Origin: Parachlorella kessleri
Taxonomy: Eukaryota; Chlorophyta; Trebouxiophyceae; Chlorellales; Chlorellaceae
NCBI GenBank assembly: GCA_001598975.1
Contig: BBXU01002262.1
Location: 1-64,000, forward strand
Direction of reading: 5' to 3'
Length of the DNA stretch: 64,000 bases
Made by a program: the position numbers and the translations under genes. The notes beneath the pieces are model-generated. The model saw only the letters and a program-made list of their open reading frames with translations, was not told the origin of the DNA and ran no database searches. This document shows positions 23,045 to 34,081 of this stretch, piece after piece (the first letter of the stretch is position 1; every line of letters begins with the position of its first letter).

Positions 23045-24518
23045 ATGTCTGACGGGTGAGCTGCCTGAACAGAGGTTGCAGCCCTGTGGATTTATACTGC
23101 CAAGCATAACCATTTGCAACAGAGGAGAACATCTCGCAGACCAGGAGGGCTCTCCCTGCACCTCTACCGCCTCCTCACACAAGCTTCTTCCCGCCCCGCC
23201 CGTGCAGAGGGGACAGCCCGAAGGCCGCCGAGGCCCCCGCCGCCGCCGCGGCTCCCGCCCCCGGCGAGCCCATGGACATCAACACCGCCATCCAGCTGGT
23301 GCTCAAGAAGGCGCTGGCTCACGACGGCCTCGCACGCGGCCTGCACGAGGCCTGCAGGTCGGTGGGGGCGCCAGCAGCAGCAGACGACGGGGCTGGGTGG
23401 CCTGTAGCGATATTGTGTGTGCTGTGGCTAGTTGTGGGCAAGGACACCCTGTTTCAGTCGGCCCTGCGCGACCCGGCAGAAGGGCTGCAAGTGGTGCAGG
23501 GGTTGCAGCGTGGTGCAGTGTGCAGTGCACTTGGTCGCTTGCTTGCTTGCCAAGCGTGGTTCTCAGGTAGCGTAGCCGGCCGCTGTTTGAGCCTTTGGCT
23601 TGCAAGCTGGACAAGGCGCTGAGCAGGGCTCATTGGCGACTAGCAGACTGTACTAGAGTGCATGTCGGCGTCTTGGGTTGCAGTACACAAGTCCACCTGT
23701 TGAGGGCTGTGAGAGGGTGTGAGTCTAGCATGACCTCGTGGGCTGGTGCTGAAGTGATGCATTCCTAGAGGTTGGGAGGTGCCCAATGCCTGGCTATGGC
23801 CTGACATGCCCTGCCGCCCCCCTCCCCCGCTTTTCCCAGGGCCATTGAGCGCGGCCAGGCGCAGCTGTGCATCCTCGCCGACGACTGCAACCAGCCCGAC
23901 TACAAGAAGCTGATTGAGGCCCTGTGCGCCGAGCAGAGCGTCAACCTCATTGCCGTGCCCGACCCCAAGACCCTGGGCCAGTGGGCAGGTGCGCAGCTGG
24001 ACAGAACTTGGACGCTCTCCTCTGGCCAGGGAGGATGGACAGGGTTTGGGCTTCGTTGCTGCAGTTATGTTGCGTTGGCCATCGGCCTCCTTGCGCTGCT
24101 GCCCGCCATGGTGACAGGGTTGAAGTCAGGTGACGAGCAAAGCGCTTCTCATCAGCAGCATTGTCAGCGGCAGTGAGCCCTTTTATCAGTTTGGTGCTGG
24201 GGGAGAGGAGGGGCGCGGTGCGCAGATGGTAAGGTGACGGGCCGGATGCACCCTGTGACCCTCTTGCTTTGACACCGGCGCCTCCACGGGATGCTAGCCA
24301 GCCAGCGAGCGAAGGGGGTGCGACAGGTGGTCTGCTGCCCGAGCTGAGCTAGAGTGCCACAGCCTGCAAACTCATACTCTGGTGCTGCAGGCCTGTGCAA
24401 GATTGACAGCGAGGGCGAGGCGCGCAAGGTGGTCGGCTGCTCGTGCGCCGTGGTCACCGACTACGGCGAGGAGACTGAGGGCCTGGCGGTGCTGCAGGAG
24501 TACCTGAAGAGCCGCTGA
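23045..24518 (+). CDS. RPS12: Small-subunit ribosomal protein eS12
   Basis: Cytosolic 40S protein of the L7Ae fold. Exons 23045-23055, 23208-23357, 23840-23988 and 24391-24518 give 145 aa. The first exon is only 11 nt (Met-Ser-Asp-Gly split), a usual arrangement for ribosomal protein genes. After an Ala/Pro-rich head come [80 protein letters not shown] and a C terminus [12 protein letters not shown], all matching eS12 in order. The N-terminal extension is slightly longer than in plants. It is divergent from SRPK. Confidence 0.96.
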
Positions 24519-24673
24519 GCGCATGCTGTGCTGGGCATGCTGTGCACCCGCCCAGGGCACGCGCTGTGAGCGCTGTGCTGGGCAGTGCACTGGCATCCCC
24601 GGCGTGTAGATGGCGCCGGCTGGCTGGCTGGCGGTGGTGCATGCTCCCTGTGGGATGGCACGGCCGATGACCG

Positions 24674-24678
24674 TGTAA
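24674..24678 (+). terminator. TGTAA poly(A) signal of eS12
   Basis: 156 nt after the eS12 stop codon. Confidence 0.5.
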
Positions 24679-25195
24679 CACACGTGGAGAAAGGATGACA
24701 GAAATTCAGGATGGCAATGTCTGAGCGGAAGCAGCGAAGGTTCAAAGAGATTTTGCAGCCAAGCGCTCACACATTGGTGGGCCAAGGCGCGGCAGCTTGG
24801 CACACAGCATTGTGCTCATGAGAAGCTGAGTAGTGCTTACCACGCATGTGGAAGTACTGGTTCAGGCACTCAAGCGAAGCCTTGAGAAGACTTGCACTCC
24901 ACTCAATCGGTCAATAGCATCCAGCCCAGCCCTTCGGGTGTTGATCCTATCTGCCAGCACCAGTGAAGTGGGGAGGGATGCTCTTCAGCTGGGAAGGGGT
25001 AAAAGTAGAGAGACAAGCACACCGTTATTATGTGTGGGTGATGCCATGCAAAAGCATGCTTAAGAAAGTCCAGTCCTGCATCCAGTCCTGTCAGTACCGT
25101 TCGCCTCTCACTCTCCGTTCGCACTGCCTGCCACCCTTACTACCAACAAAGTCCAGTGGCGCTGCCGTTCTATTAGCCGTGGTCCCACCCAGCAG

Positions 25196-25200
25196 TTACA
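25196..25200 (-). terminator. TGTAA poly(A) signal of Nit2
   Basis: Minus-strand TGTAA, 244 nt after the Nit2 stop codon. Confidence 0.4.
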
Positions 25201-25443
25201 CAAGTTCAGCTGCCTGCCTAGGTTGCCCTAGCCAAGCAAGTGCTACATCCAGCTTACACGGCTAGCCAACCCAGGGCAGCCAGGCCCAACAACTAACAAA
25301 GAGGCGGCCATCAGGCGCACACAAAGCAGCCAACAGGCTGCCTGCAGGAGAGCGCATAGAGCCGACAGCAGTCACACAGGGATTCCCACAGCTCACAGCT
25401 CAAAGATTCAAACCCCCCACACCTGCAAACCCGCCAAGGTGCT

Positions 25444-27586
25444 CTAGGCTTCTGAGGGCCCGCGCGCGCAGTCCATCAGTGCATACAGGTCCGGCCGCTT
25501 CTGGTGCCGCAGGGGCATGTTGGCCCTCCTCTCCTCCAGGGCCCCAAAGTCCATCTCACAGTACACGATGCCCGGCTGGTGGTCTGTGGTACCCAGAATC
25601 TCGCCAAAGGGATCCACGGCGGTGGAGTGGCCCCAGGCAACATAGGAAGACCCCTCGTTCCGAGCGGGGGAGCAGGTGGCCACAAAGAGCTGGTTGTCGA
25701 CCGCCCGCGCCTTCTGCAGGAGCTCCCAGTGGGCGGGGCCGGTGGTCATGTTGAATGCCCCTGCTACAGGCGGAGGGGGTTAGCAGGCAGGCAGGCAGGA
25801 GGCCAAGGAGGGGGGAAGCGCAGGAGGGCAGGCGGGGAAGTGGGGCGACCACTACGCTGCGGCCGGACGAAGGTGCCCGGCCCAGCTGTGAATCTGGGAC
25901 ATCAAGCTGCGCCAGCCTGCACCCCAATGGCAGCACCCGCCCCTTTGCCACAGCGTAACCAACCTGCCTGCCCAAGGCAAGGCGCACCTGGGTACACAAT
26001 GAGCTGGGCTCCCCTGGCGGCATACAGCATGGCCATCTCCGGGAAGCGGATGTCATAGCAGATGCCCACACCCAGCCTGCAGTGGCGACACAGAAGGCCC
26101 CTTACACCACCAGCTGATTCCTACACAACCGCGTGGGGGTGAATGCAATGCCCATGCAGCGCACGGAAGGTGTCCCACTGGCGCAACACTCAGCCAGGGG
26201 ACCACCCAGAATTTCACCAGGACGTCCATAGTCGCGCCGGAGTACCCCAGCAACCTCCACATCGAAAACCGCTTGCACCCAAGAGTGCACAGGCGAAAGC
26301 CACGCAGGCAGCAGGAACAGGCACCAACCTTGCAACCTCAGTATCCACAACAGTGAGGCTCTCCCCAGGGGTCAGCGTCTCCGACTCCTTGAACACTATC
26401 TTGCCGGGAATGTCAATATCGAACAAGTGGACCTGCGGCACCAGGGAATGCCAGGACACACTCCCAAACAGAACACAGAACATACAACCAACCTGCGCCA
26501 CCAACCTGAAGGCAGGCAGCATCCATCACATGGGCTCCTTGTGGCGATCAGTCAAGGCAACCCTACTAGTGGCCACGGCTTGCGCACTAACAGTGCTCAA
26601 CCCGGGAAGCCCAGCAGCCAAGAACAGCTGGGTTGGCTTACTACACAATCTGCACCCTCCACATGTAGCACTGCCTTCCAGATGTGACTCGCAAGCCTGC
26701 CAGGCAGCGCACTACCAACACCACACCGCCAGCCCCCGTAACCCACCTTTCTATGCCGCCCAAGCAGCTGGCCACTCCGCCCATACAGCAGACAGGTGTT
26801 ATACAGCCTGCCATTGCTACGCTCTGGTATTGAGCCGCCCACCAGCACCACCTGCGCAAGACTTTGTCTGCAATACGTTTGTCCTGTACTCTGGACAAAG
26901 CCGCGGCAGCAATGCCTGTGTGGCAGCACGCCGCACTAGGGTAGTCTAGCAGCTGCCCGCTTGGAGCACAGTTCAGCACAACCAGAGAAGATTTGAATAT
27001 CAGTGCTGAGCGAGGCGGGCCGCAAGAGGATGCAACACCCATTCTCAACACTACCTGGTTCTTCTTAGCAGCCCCTGCCAGCAGTGCTGCTGAGGGCGAG
27101 TCCCCGCCCTCCACGTCCTCCGCGTAGGTGGGGAAGCTGTCATTGGAGTATGGGCAGTTCCACATCTCAGGCAGTACCACTAGCTGGGCCCCGTTGCCGG
27201 CTGCATCTGCTATGGCGCGCTCTGCTGTGTGCAGGTTGGCCTGCTTATCAGCAGTCACTGCCAGCTGGCACAAAGCAACCTTGACCTGCACAGGACGATC
27301 TTAAACTCTCCTCTTTGAAACGCCTCGGAGACAGACAACGACGCTCTGATGTGCAAACCCTCACACTGTAGCACTCCTAGTCTCCTTTGCTGGCATGTCT
27401 AACATGTGTCGCTGGGTCAGCTCTTACCCCTGGCCCTAACCAACCCCTTACTTTCTGTGGAGGTGGGGTAGGCAGTATATTGGTGGTGGCGTTGGCAGCA
27501 GCCATGACTGCCAGGCGACGACAGTGCTGGGGTTTCAGTGCTGCTCTGCAAGCTGCCTTGGTACCGAACAGCGCTAGAGACAACAT
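25444..27586 (-). CDS. NIT2: Omega-amidase (Nit2-type carbon-nitrogen hydrolase)
   Basis: Hydrolyses alpha-ketoglutaramate and alpha-ketosuccinamate to 2-oxo acids and ammonia, clearing toxic transamination products. Exons 27586-27452, 27285-27055, 26851-26747, 26432-26329, 26076-25988 and 25760-25444 give 326 aa (human Nit2 is 276). The Glu-Lys-Cys triad is present: E85 in [17 protein letters not shown]157 in [16 protein letters not shown]198 in [21 protein letters not shown]-terminal blocks [20 protein letters not shown] and [17 protein letters not shown] are also typical. The first ~30 residues (Leu, Ala, Arg, Cys, no acid) look like an organelle targeting peptide. An internal in-frame ATG (MAAANATT) at about residue 28 could start a cytosolic form. 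Divergent from the coiled-coil gene. Confidence 0.93.
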
Positions 27587-27753
27587 GTGGACATGATTTT
27601 GGATCAGCGCAGGGCAAGTGCCCGTCTAAATGACTCCCTGTCATCGCAGCATGCTGAGCAGCACCTCGTTCAACGATCATCCTGTTGCGCCCATGGTTGC
27701 GCCCTGATGTCTGGTCGATGACAAGTCTTTCACTCAACAGAGAAGCGAGTACC
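27587..27753. promoter_or_regulatory. Short divergent Nit2 / coiled-coil promoter
   Basis: Only 167 bp separate the two start codons, so regulatory elements and 5' UTRs must overlap or be very short. Confidence 0.5.
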
Positions 27754-30088
27754 ATGAGTTCTTTCAACGTGGGGGAAGTGTTAAGTGCTCTGAAGCAGGT
27801 GGCAAGGGAGACTGGTGCTGATGGCAAGGAGAATGACACCAGTTGGATGTCCAACACTCCTAGCAGCACCAAGCAGTTGCTGCTACAGACCAGTGCACTG
27901 CACAAAGGCTTCCTGGCGCTCTCTGAAGCGATCCAAGAGAACATAGGCAAGCCAATGGTGTGGGTATTTACAGTCTGCAGCCTTGTGAAGTAAATAGAGG
28001 ATGTCTGGGTACTAGTACGGAACTGATATTGTCATCCTTGACTACTTGGAGACCTTCACATGGCCTGCAGAGGCCTCACGGCAGCAGTCAGCCAGCTGGA
28101 ACCAAAGCCTGGAAGCTGTGCGCCATGAGTTTGTGGGCAAGCTGGAGCAGGCCCTAGCGCTGCAGCAGGACCTGCAGCAGCTGCTTACGCTGGAGGCCGG
28201 GCTGCAGGCACAGAGCGCCATGCTGGCGGAGAGGCTGGCAACAGTAGAAGACCAGTCCGCCAGGTGAGTGGGGGTGGTCGTTGTTGAGGACACCTGGCAG
28301 GGGCTTACTTATGCCCATCACCTTGAACCCCTGTTCTTTCTGTTGCCTCTTGCGCTTGCCGCCCAGTGGGCTGAAGTAAGGTCTCATGGCAAGGCGTGCA
28401 TACCGCTGTTGCCTTTTCCATTTTGCTGCCTTGCAGCCTGCAGAGCCAGCTCAACCAGCAGAGCGCTGATGTCAGCCAGCAGGTGCAGAACCAGGTGACG
28501 CTGGCCGCCAACACACACTTCGAGGAGCACTTGCAGCACTTAGAGCAGGAGCGGCTGGGCCCATTGGTGCAGGCGGAGCTGCGAAGGCAGGTGCAGCAGG
28601 TAAGGCTCGTGGCTTCAGTACCGTGTCTGACACAACAGTTGAGCCTAGGCGGTGCACTGTAAGCTCCAGCGGCTACAAGGGTGCCGCACTCTGTGCCCTT
28701 GCAGCTACCAAGGGTCAATGTGTCCGCATGATGTCCTGCGCAATCCTTCCAGCTTGCAGTCTATAGGTGAGGCGCGTGGTAAACAGGGTGCAGAGCTGTT
28801 GCGTTGAACACGCAGGGAGCGCAATGCAAGCACGACCCGAACCCCACGAAGCACATGACTTGTAGCTGCACTCCCTTGCAGTGGGCCGCCTCGGAGCTTG
28901 CCGCTGTCGTGCAGCATGAGGTGCAGCGCCAGACAGCTACAGCAGTGCAGACAGCGCTATCGCGGGAGTTGCAAGCCTTGCAGGCTGGCACTGACGCCGT
29001 CCAGCAAGGTATGTTGAAACTGAGAGTCAGCTGTGGTCTAGCCTGCCTTTATGGCGGCTGCTCTCACAGGGTAGAGTTGCCAAGTACCTGTGAGGGACAC
29101 GAAGTACAGGACATGTACAAGTACAAGTAAATTTCATGCACCAACTCTTGCAGCAACAAAAACTCATGGGAGGAGAGAGCACTAGTACCACTTAATCCAT
29201 TTCAGCCAGCAGACGAAGAGGCAGCAGGAGACATGCTGCTTTCTATCATCAACATCGTCGCTGCTGCCGTTTGTTCATGCAGCCTGTGTAGGCACCGCAG
29301 AGCTGGCCTCCCAGGTGGCCTCTGAGGTTGCCAGCCTGGCAGCTGACATGCAGCACCTCAGCGGCTGGTGCCAACGGCTGGAGGCAGCCCACAGCAACCA
29401 TGAGGAGCGGCTTTGCCTGTTGGAAGAGTCTGCCGCTGAAACAGCAGCAGCAGCGCCCTCGGCTCCTGTTGGAGCTGCCACTGCGGTTGGTTACGCCCGC
29501 CAAAGGACAGGCAACGCGGTGCAGCAACATGAGCTGACTCGGCTGGACGGGGCCATGAGGCAGCAGGAGGAGCGGCTCAGCCGGCTGGAGCTGGCAGCAG
29601 GGGTTGCTGGCAAGGCACCACCCGACAGGGGTAGCAGGCCTGCTTCGGCTGCCACTCCCCCAGCAGCCGCGCCTGCAGCGCTGAGAGCAGCAAGCACCAG
29701 CCCCCAGGAAGCAGGCGGCAGCAGCAGCCCAGAAGGGGAGGCGCAGCTGGGAGGCAGCCCGCAGCAGCTGGCGCAGCAGCAAGCAACACTGGCAGCGCAG
29801 CTTGCGGCGGCGGAGGTGCGGCTGGGGGCGCTGCTGGGCGAGACGCGCGCTGAACTGGCAGCGCAACAGGTGCAGCGCGCACAGAGCACTGACGAGGTTG
29901 TCCATGCTGTGCTGACCGATGTTATGTCACTCGCGAGGCACACCAAGGCGTTGGATGGGGAGGTGCGGGCGCTGCGGGGCGGGGTGGCGCAGCTGCAGGA
30001 TGCGGTGCTGCAATGCAGTAGTACCTTTGCAACTGCGCTCAAGCTGCCGTCGCCTGTGGGACCCTTTACCAGCTTCCCACCAGCCTGA
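27754..30088 (+). CDS. Coiled-coil protein of unknown function
   Basis: Five exons in phase: 27754-27957, 28085-28263 (start could also be 28088), 28437-28599, 28882-29008, 29283-30088; 492 aa, stop TGA 30086-30088. Apart from a polar N terminus of about 65 residues and an Ala/Pro/Ser linker near the middle of the last exon, the product is predominantly Gln/Leu/Glu/Ala-rich heptad-like helix (for example KLEQALALQQDLQQLL, LQSQLNQQSADVSQQVQNQV, RLDGAMRQQEERLSRLE). No catalytic motif or membrane segment is visible. Such composition fits structural proteins of basal body, cilium or golgin type, but nothing specific identifies it, and cilium genes elsewhere in the window are only weak context. 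I do not recognise the family. Confidence 0.7.
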
Positions 30089-30254
30089 GTTGAGTTCACA
30101 AGCAAAGGCAGGCTGAGGTGGACGCCGTGTTGTAGATAGGCTGTGGTGCAAACACCCCCTCTGGCGGTGCGCTGTGAGGCTGCAGCAGTGCTTGGGGTGC
30201 CTGTCATATATGAGCCCGCTGGCCTTCTTAATTTCAGCAGACAGGGGCTGGCAG

Positions 30255-30259
30255 TGTAA
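30255..30259 (+). terminator. TGTAA poly(A) signal of the coiled-coil gene
   Basis: 167 nt after the stop codon at 30086-30088. Confidence 0.5.
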
Positions 30260-30435
30260 CGGTGTACCAGTCGTCATGCCCTTGGCACCAGGGCCAGTTC
30301 AAGCGGCGGTACCCCGCTCGCCCAGCTCAAGCCCTGCCGTTGGGAAAAGATGTTTTGGCATTTTATGGCACCTATGATTGCCACGTGACGTGGCCCACGC
30401 CTTCCATTTATCTCACCGTGTCGCATGGTACTTGA

Positions 30436-30454
30436 TGGTACCCTCCGCGTACCA
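30436..30454. repeat. Inverted repeat TGGTAC / GTACCA
   Basis: Two 6-bp arms separated by 7 nt, with further GGTA half-sites either side, 113 bp upstream of the ATG of tandem copy 1. It could be a hairpin or a dimeric binding site; there is no direct evidence for either. Confidence 0.4.
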
Positions 30455-30566
30455 TGGTATTGCGGGTGCTGATAAAGCCCCACGCCTGCGCTGTCCGCCA
30501 ATGTGCTGTCTGCCAAAGCCCTAGTGGGCCTTCTGGCATAGACGTGGAGACAAGCACACCCCTTCA

Positions 30567-31528
30567 ATGAAGCAGTCGCTCGCCGAGTTCCCTGGGGCAG
30601 GCTCCTTTGACAAAGCGGTGTCCAATGGGCAGCAGGATCGCCGAGGGCTCCGAGCTTTCGAGTGCTTCAGTGTAGAAGAGCCCACAGGAGCAGTAGCGCC
30701 GGAAGAGCTGGTGAGGCTCGAAGGGGGCCCTTTGCCCATGCAGGCTTCTTGGGAGGTCTGTAAGGGATCCGTGCCCAGGTGGCCTAGTGTCTGCCTGTTG
30801 CACCCATTCGAAGTAGAAGGTGGAACTGAAGTGTTTTGTCAGTGGGTGTGGGCACCCCAGGCCAGCTTTAGTGCTGCTGCGCCCTCTACAAGCTGGGCCT
30901 TATCTAGCCATCATGAGCGTTGCGCAGGAGAAGGTGTCAGCTACTTCCTTTACTTCCAAGGTAGAGTCCGACCTGTCCTTTACCGGCGCACCAGAGCCTC
31001 AGAAGGTGCGCTTCTTTTGCTGCTGCTGAATGCCTGCGGTCTTTGCCGGTTCTGCCGCACAGCCAGGAATCAGCGTCTGGGCCATGCCTGCTTGTCAAGC
31101 CTCGCCTTCTGGCATAAGTCCCACTCATCCCCTGGGGCTTTAAAACCCAAGATGCGCTGCCATCCACTGGAGTGCCCTCAGAGGGGCACAGGTCTGGTAT
31201 CTCAGGAAAGGCTAATCTCCAGGGCCTGAGGGTCTGTCCTCCCGACACTTACTCCACCTGCTGAGCACTCACAGCCTTGGTGTTAAGCTGTACAGCTCGC
31301 TGTCCTGTCCTGCAGAGGCACCGTAAGAGCAAGTTGAAGCTGGCCAGGAAGAAGCTCAGAGCAGCAGGGGCGAGTGTGTTGGAGATGTTCCTGGGCGGCT
31401 ATCAGCCACACGCCTATGGCCAGAGTGGGTACCTGTGGATGGGGCTATGCCCTGGGTGGGCATGGGTGGGCGGACTACCCTCCACCACATGCGGCAGCTA
31501 TCAGCCAGACAGCCTGGCCCTGCGCTAG
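30567..31528 (+). CDS. Tandem orphan family, copy 1
   Basis: Proposed exons 30567-30710, 30928-31005 and 31316-31528, all with phase-0 introns, give 144 aa. Exon 1 ends with GLRAFECFSVEEPTGAVAPE. Exon 2 is a 26-residue polar linker ending APEPQK. Exon 3 starts with a basic helix (KLARKKLRAAG) and continues with MFLGGY, then GLCPGWAWVGGLP and a Cys-Gly-Ser-Tyr tail ending LALR. The exon order, phases and exon 3 residues are shared with the copies at 32.3-33.2 and 34.1-35.0 kb, which is the main support. An unspliced frame is also open from 30567 to 31229; I prefer the spliced model because it alone matches the other copies. Function and family unknown. No signal peptide, but the small, basic, Trp/Gly/Cys-rich C terminus is distinctive. 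Confidence 0.6.
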
Positions 31529-32328
31529 GTCCTGGCCTAAACAGTCAACGGCTTCTGTGAGTGATATTTGATTGGAGGAGACTATCTGAGTGATGAGAGA
31601 GACGCAGCACAGCATTGCCAGTATTGGAGTGAGAGACAGCTGAGGGTCCAGTGTTCAGGGGAGGGGTTGTTGTAGGACTTTCCAGGGGTTGTATGTTGCG
31701 GTAGGCTGCAGGCATGGGTAAGGCATGGATGAGTTTCAGGCAGATGGGGACTGTGCAGAGGGGGCCGAGGCTGTAGAGAACTTTCACAAGGGCACCCGCC
31801 TCTACAGGCCTGTCTTGGGAGTGCTTCTGTATGCAGCGTACTCCTAGCCTACCAAGTGGGTCTGGAGATGGTTGATTGTGCAACTATCACTTGGTTGCTC
31901 TTTGTTGGCTGCTCAACCCGACAGTGTGAAGCAATGAAAGCAACAGGCGTGGAGGCAATCAGTGCTAGCCTGGCAGGTCAGCTAGAATAGTACTGTTCTA
32001 GCACTAATGCTGAGGTGAAATGGCACAGTACTGCCAGTGAACCCTTAACCAGGCCACACCCCTTGGTCATGCCATCGCTTCCACAACTGGCAGAGGAACC
32101 GCTGCATGGAAGATCTGCCAAGAAATGCCACGTCCTTACTAGCCACGCGACAACTTGAAGGGTGACGCGTGTATCAGGGCCGCCGCCCCCCCGCCTAGGC
32201 GCCCCGCCGCCGGCTACACCGCGTCAATACCATGGGTAGAAAGTGACAAGGACCGAAGATTGCCCAAAAACTTGTTGCGCTGGACTTCGTGATCTCCTCA
32301 AGCTTTCAGTTTCCTTGAACGTCCTCTA
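31529..32328. other. Spacer between tandem copies 1 and 2
   Basis: No supported exon. The first exon of copy 2 may begin in its last part, since the start of copy 2 is not resolved. An ATG-initiated frame near 31934 runs to a possible GT donor at about 31977, but I cannot link it in phase. Confidence 0.35.
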
Positions 32329-33241
32329 GTTCTCAGCGAGGCAGGCTTCAAGTTCTCGCAGTACCAAGGGGCCCTGCAGGGTCTACAGAGAGGGAAGAAT
32401 GACAGCTGCCATCCTTTGGTGAACCCCTACAAGATTACCCGTAGAGGTCAAGGAGCGATGCAAGGGCTGGTAAGCGCAGAAAGGGGGCTCAGGAACTCCC
32501 AACCTAGGCTTGCCCAAGGGGAAGGTGGCTGTAGCTGGCTGTGTGACAAATTGATGGGCAGCAAAGTCAGGCTCACCGTTCAAGTGTACCAGGTGCCCAG
32601 TGGCCAGGGGGCCACGACACCATCCTCGAGCCATTGGTACCTAGAAATGGGTTCAAGTATTGCGGCAAACCCGACAACACCACAGATACCGGCCCTAACT
32701 GGCCAACAAAAGTGACCTGCAGGACAAGTTGTCAAGTGGTAGTGGCGCATCCTGCACTTCCAAGGCAGGGAGTGATCTTTCCTCTGATGATGCGGCACCC
32801 CAGCCGCAGAAGGTGTGTACGCAGTTGCTGCCTCGTACAAGTCTGGGTTGCTTCCTGTGTACCTTGCCAGCTGTCGCAGGTGTTTGACAGTCACACCGCA
32901 GGCTAATCAATCAGGTGTGGAATAGATAACTGGAAGTGCGTGCCTTGCTGTTTGGCTGTTCAAGGCCACAAAAGATGGATTTGGCGCGAGTCTGCCTCCC
33001 CTTTGCTGCAACTGCCGTGCTGTAGAGGCTAAGCAAAGGTTCAATGCAGCATGCAAGGAGGAAGCTGAAGGCTGCTGGCTCGAGGGTGTGGGGCATTCTC
33101 CTGGGTGGCTACGAGCTGAAAGCCGACAGCCGCAGTGACACCTTCTGGGCGGGGCTATGCCCTGGTTGGGGGTTTGTAGGCGACGTCTCCTCGCCCATGT
33201 GCAGCAGTTGGCAGGCCAGCGACAGCCGGCTGCTGCGCTAA
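32329..33241 (+). CDS. Tandem orphan family, copy 2 (5' end unresolved)
   Basis: Recognisable exons: about 32329-32418 (GFKFSQYQGALQGLQRG, ending NDSCHPL before GT at 32419), 32723-32812 (30-residue Ser-rich linker ending AAPQPQK) and 33026-33241 (71 residues, stop TAA 33239-33241). Introns are phase 0, as in the other copies. Exon 3 has the basic helix ARRKLKAAG, then ILLGGY, GLCPGWGFVGDV, and a Cys-Ser-Ser-Trp tail ending RLLR. I could not find a convincing start codon: the frame of the first exon hits TGA upstream, so a further 5' exon or a non-functional copy is possible. Unknown function. Confidence 0.5.
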
Positions 33242-34081
33242 CTCTTCAATTGCTCTGGACAGCCTTTATGAGTGACAATACGAGGGGACGAGACAAAGTG
33301 AGCGGAAGAAAGCGTGAGTGAGAGGGCATTTTCCATTTGTAGAACAGTTGTTGTGGCCTGGTGTGTTGCACTGCAAGCAATCTCCGAATATTGTATCGAT
33401 AGGACTTGCAAGGAGGTTGGCGCTGTGTGACTGTGACAGTTAACAGCAACATGCGTGCGCCTCTTGCATCGTGCTGGTGCACACTAGACTCCCATGTTGG
33501 GGGATGCACACTGCAAACCCAGGATGCTGGGATTGGTGCAGCAGAGCTGTGTCGTGTGCGGAAGCTCCAGCTTGTAATACCCAAACTTGTGCATGCTGCA
33601 AGCTGATGTATTTCTGGCAGGTCCTTGATGTAGCCATGCAGCCGGCCTCGTCACCTTTGCTTAGTAACGCAGCCTGCAGAGCATGACTGCTAGTCCACAC
33701 TGTGGACTACTGGCAGTTCTCATGAGCAGGGGTTCAGTGAAGGCACACTGGCAGTCACTGCCAAAGCACCCTAGCCCTTAGAGTACTAGCCCTGCCCGCA
33801 TTGGAGGTTTAGGTTTCAAACAAGGCAAGTTGCTATCATCTGCATGATGCTTTTGTCAGTCCTTGCACACATTGACCGACCCACGGTACCACTTTCGAGC
33901 TTGGCACATTATCCTCAGCATCTCGTAAAGGTGAAAGCATGCATGGGAAACGGTGAAGGCACGCATGGGAAGGTGCCGCGGGCGAAACAGCATGAAGCCA
34001 AATCCTCCTATGTCTGCCTTTCACAACAGATCTGTGGCATATTAAGACATTTTTATTACAAGGTGAACAAGGCACAGTTGT
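33242..34081. other. Spacer between tandem copies 2 and 3
   Basis: 840 bp without a supported gene. Short direct repeats of GCATGGGAA occur at about 33940-33970. Short frames on both strands lack splice logic or recognisable content. Confidence 0.4.

Larger units (their letters stand above)
24519..25443. other. Convergent 3' ends of eS12 and Nit2
   Basis: No gene seen. It carries TGTAA on + at 24674-24678 (eS12) and on - at 25200-25196 (Nit2). Antisense frames such as 24372-24803 are open only by composition. Confidence 0.5.
30089..30566. other. Spacer before the tandem family
   Basis: This contains the coiled-coil gene 3' UTR and the putative promoter of tandem copy 1. A small inverted repeat (30436-30454) is its only marked feature. 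No gene seen. Confidence 0.5.

Noticed and set aside
23358..23839. C/D box snoRNA in eS12 intron 2
   Set aside because: Ribosomal protein introns often host snoRNAs, but the only C-like box (AGTGATGC) and CTGA lack a terminal stem and a proper C box.
30567..31229. Single-exon 220-codon gene instead of spliced tandem copy 1
   Set aside because: Reading through both introns removes the match with copies 2 and 3. The spliced form reproduces their exon lengths and phases. It may still occur as a retained-intron transcript.
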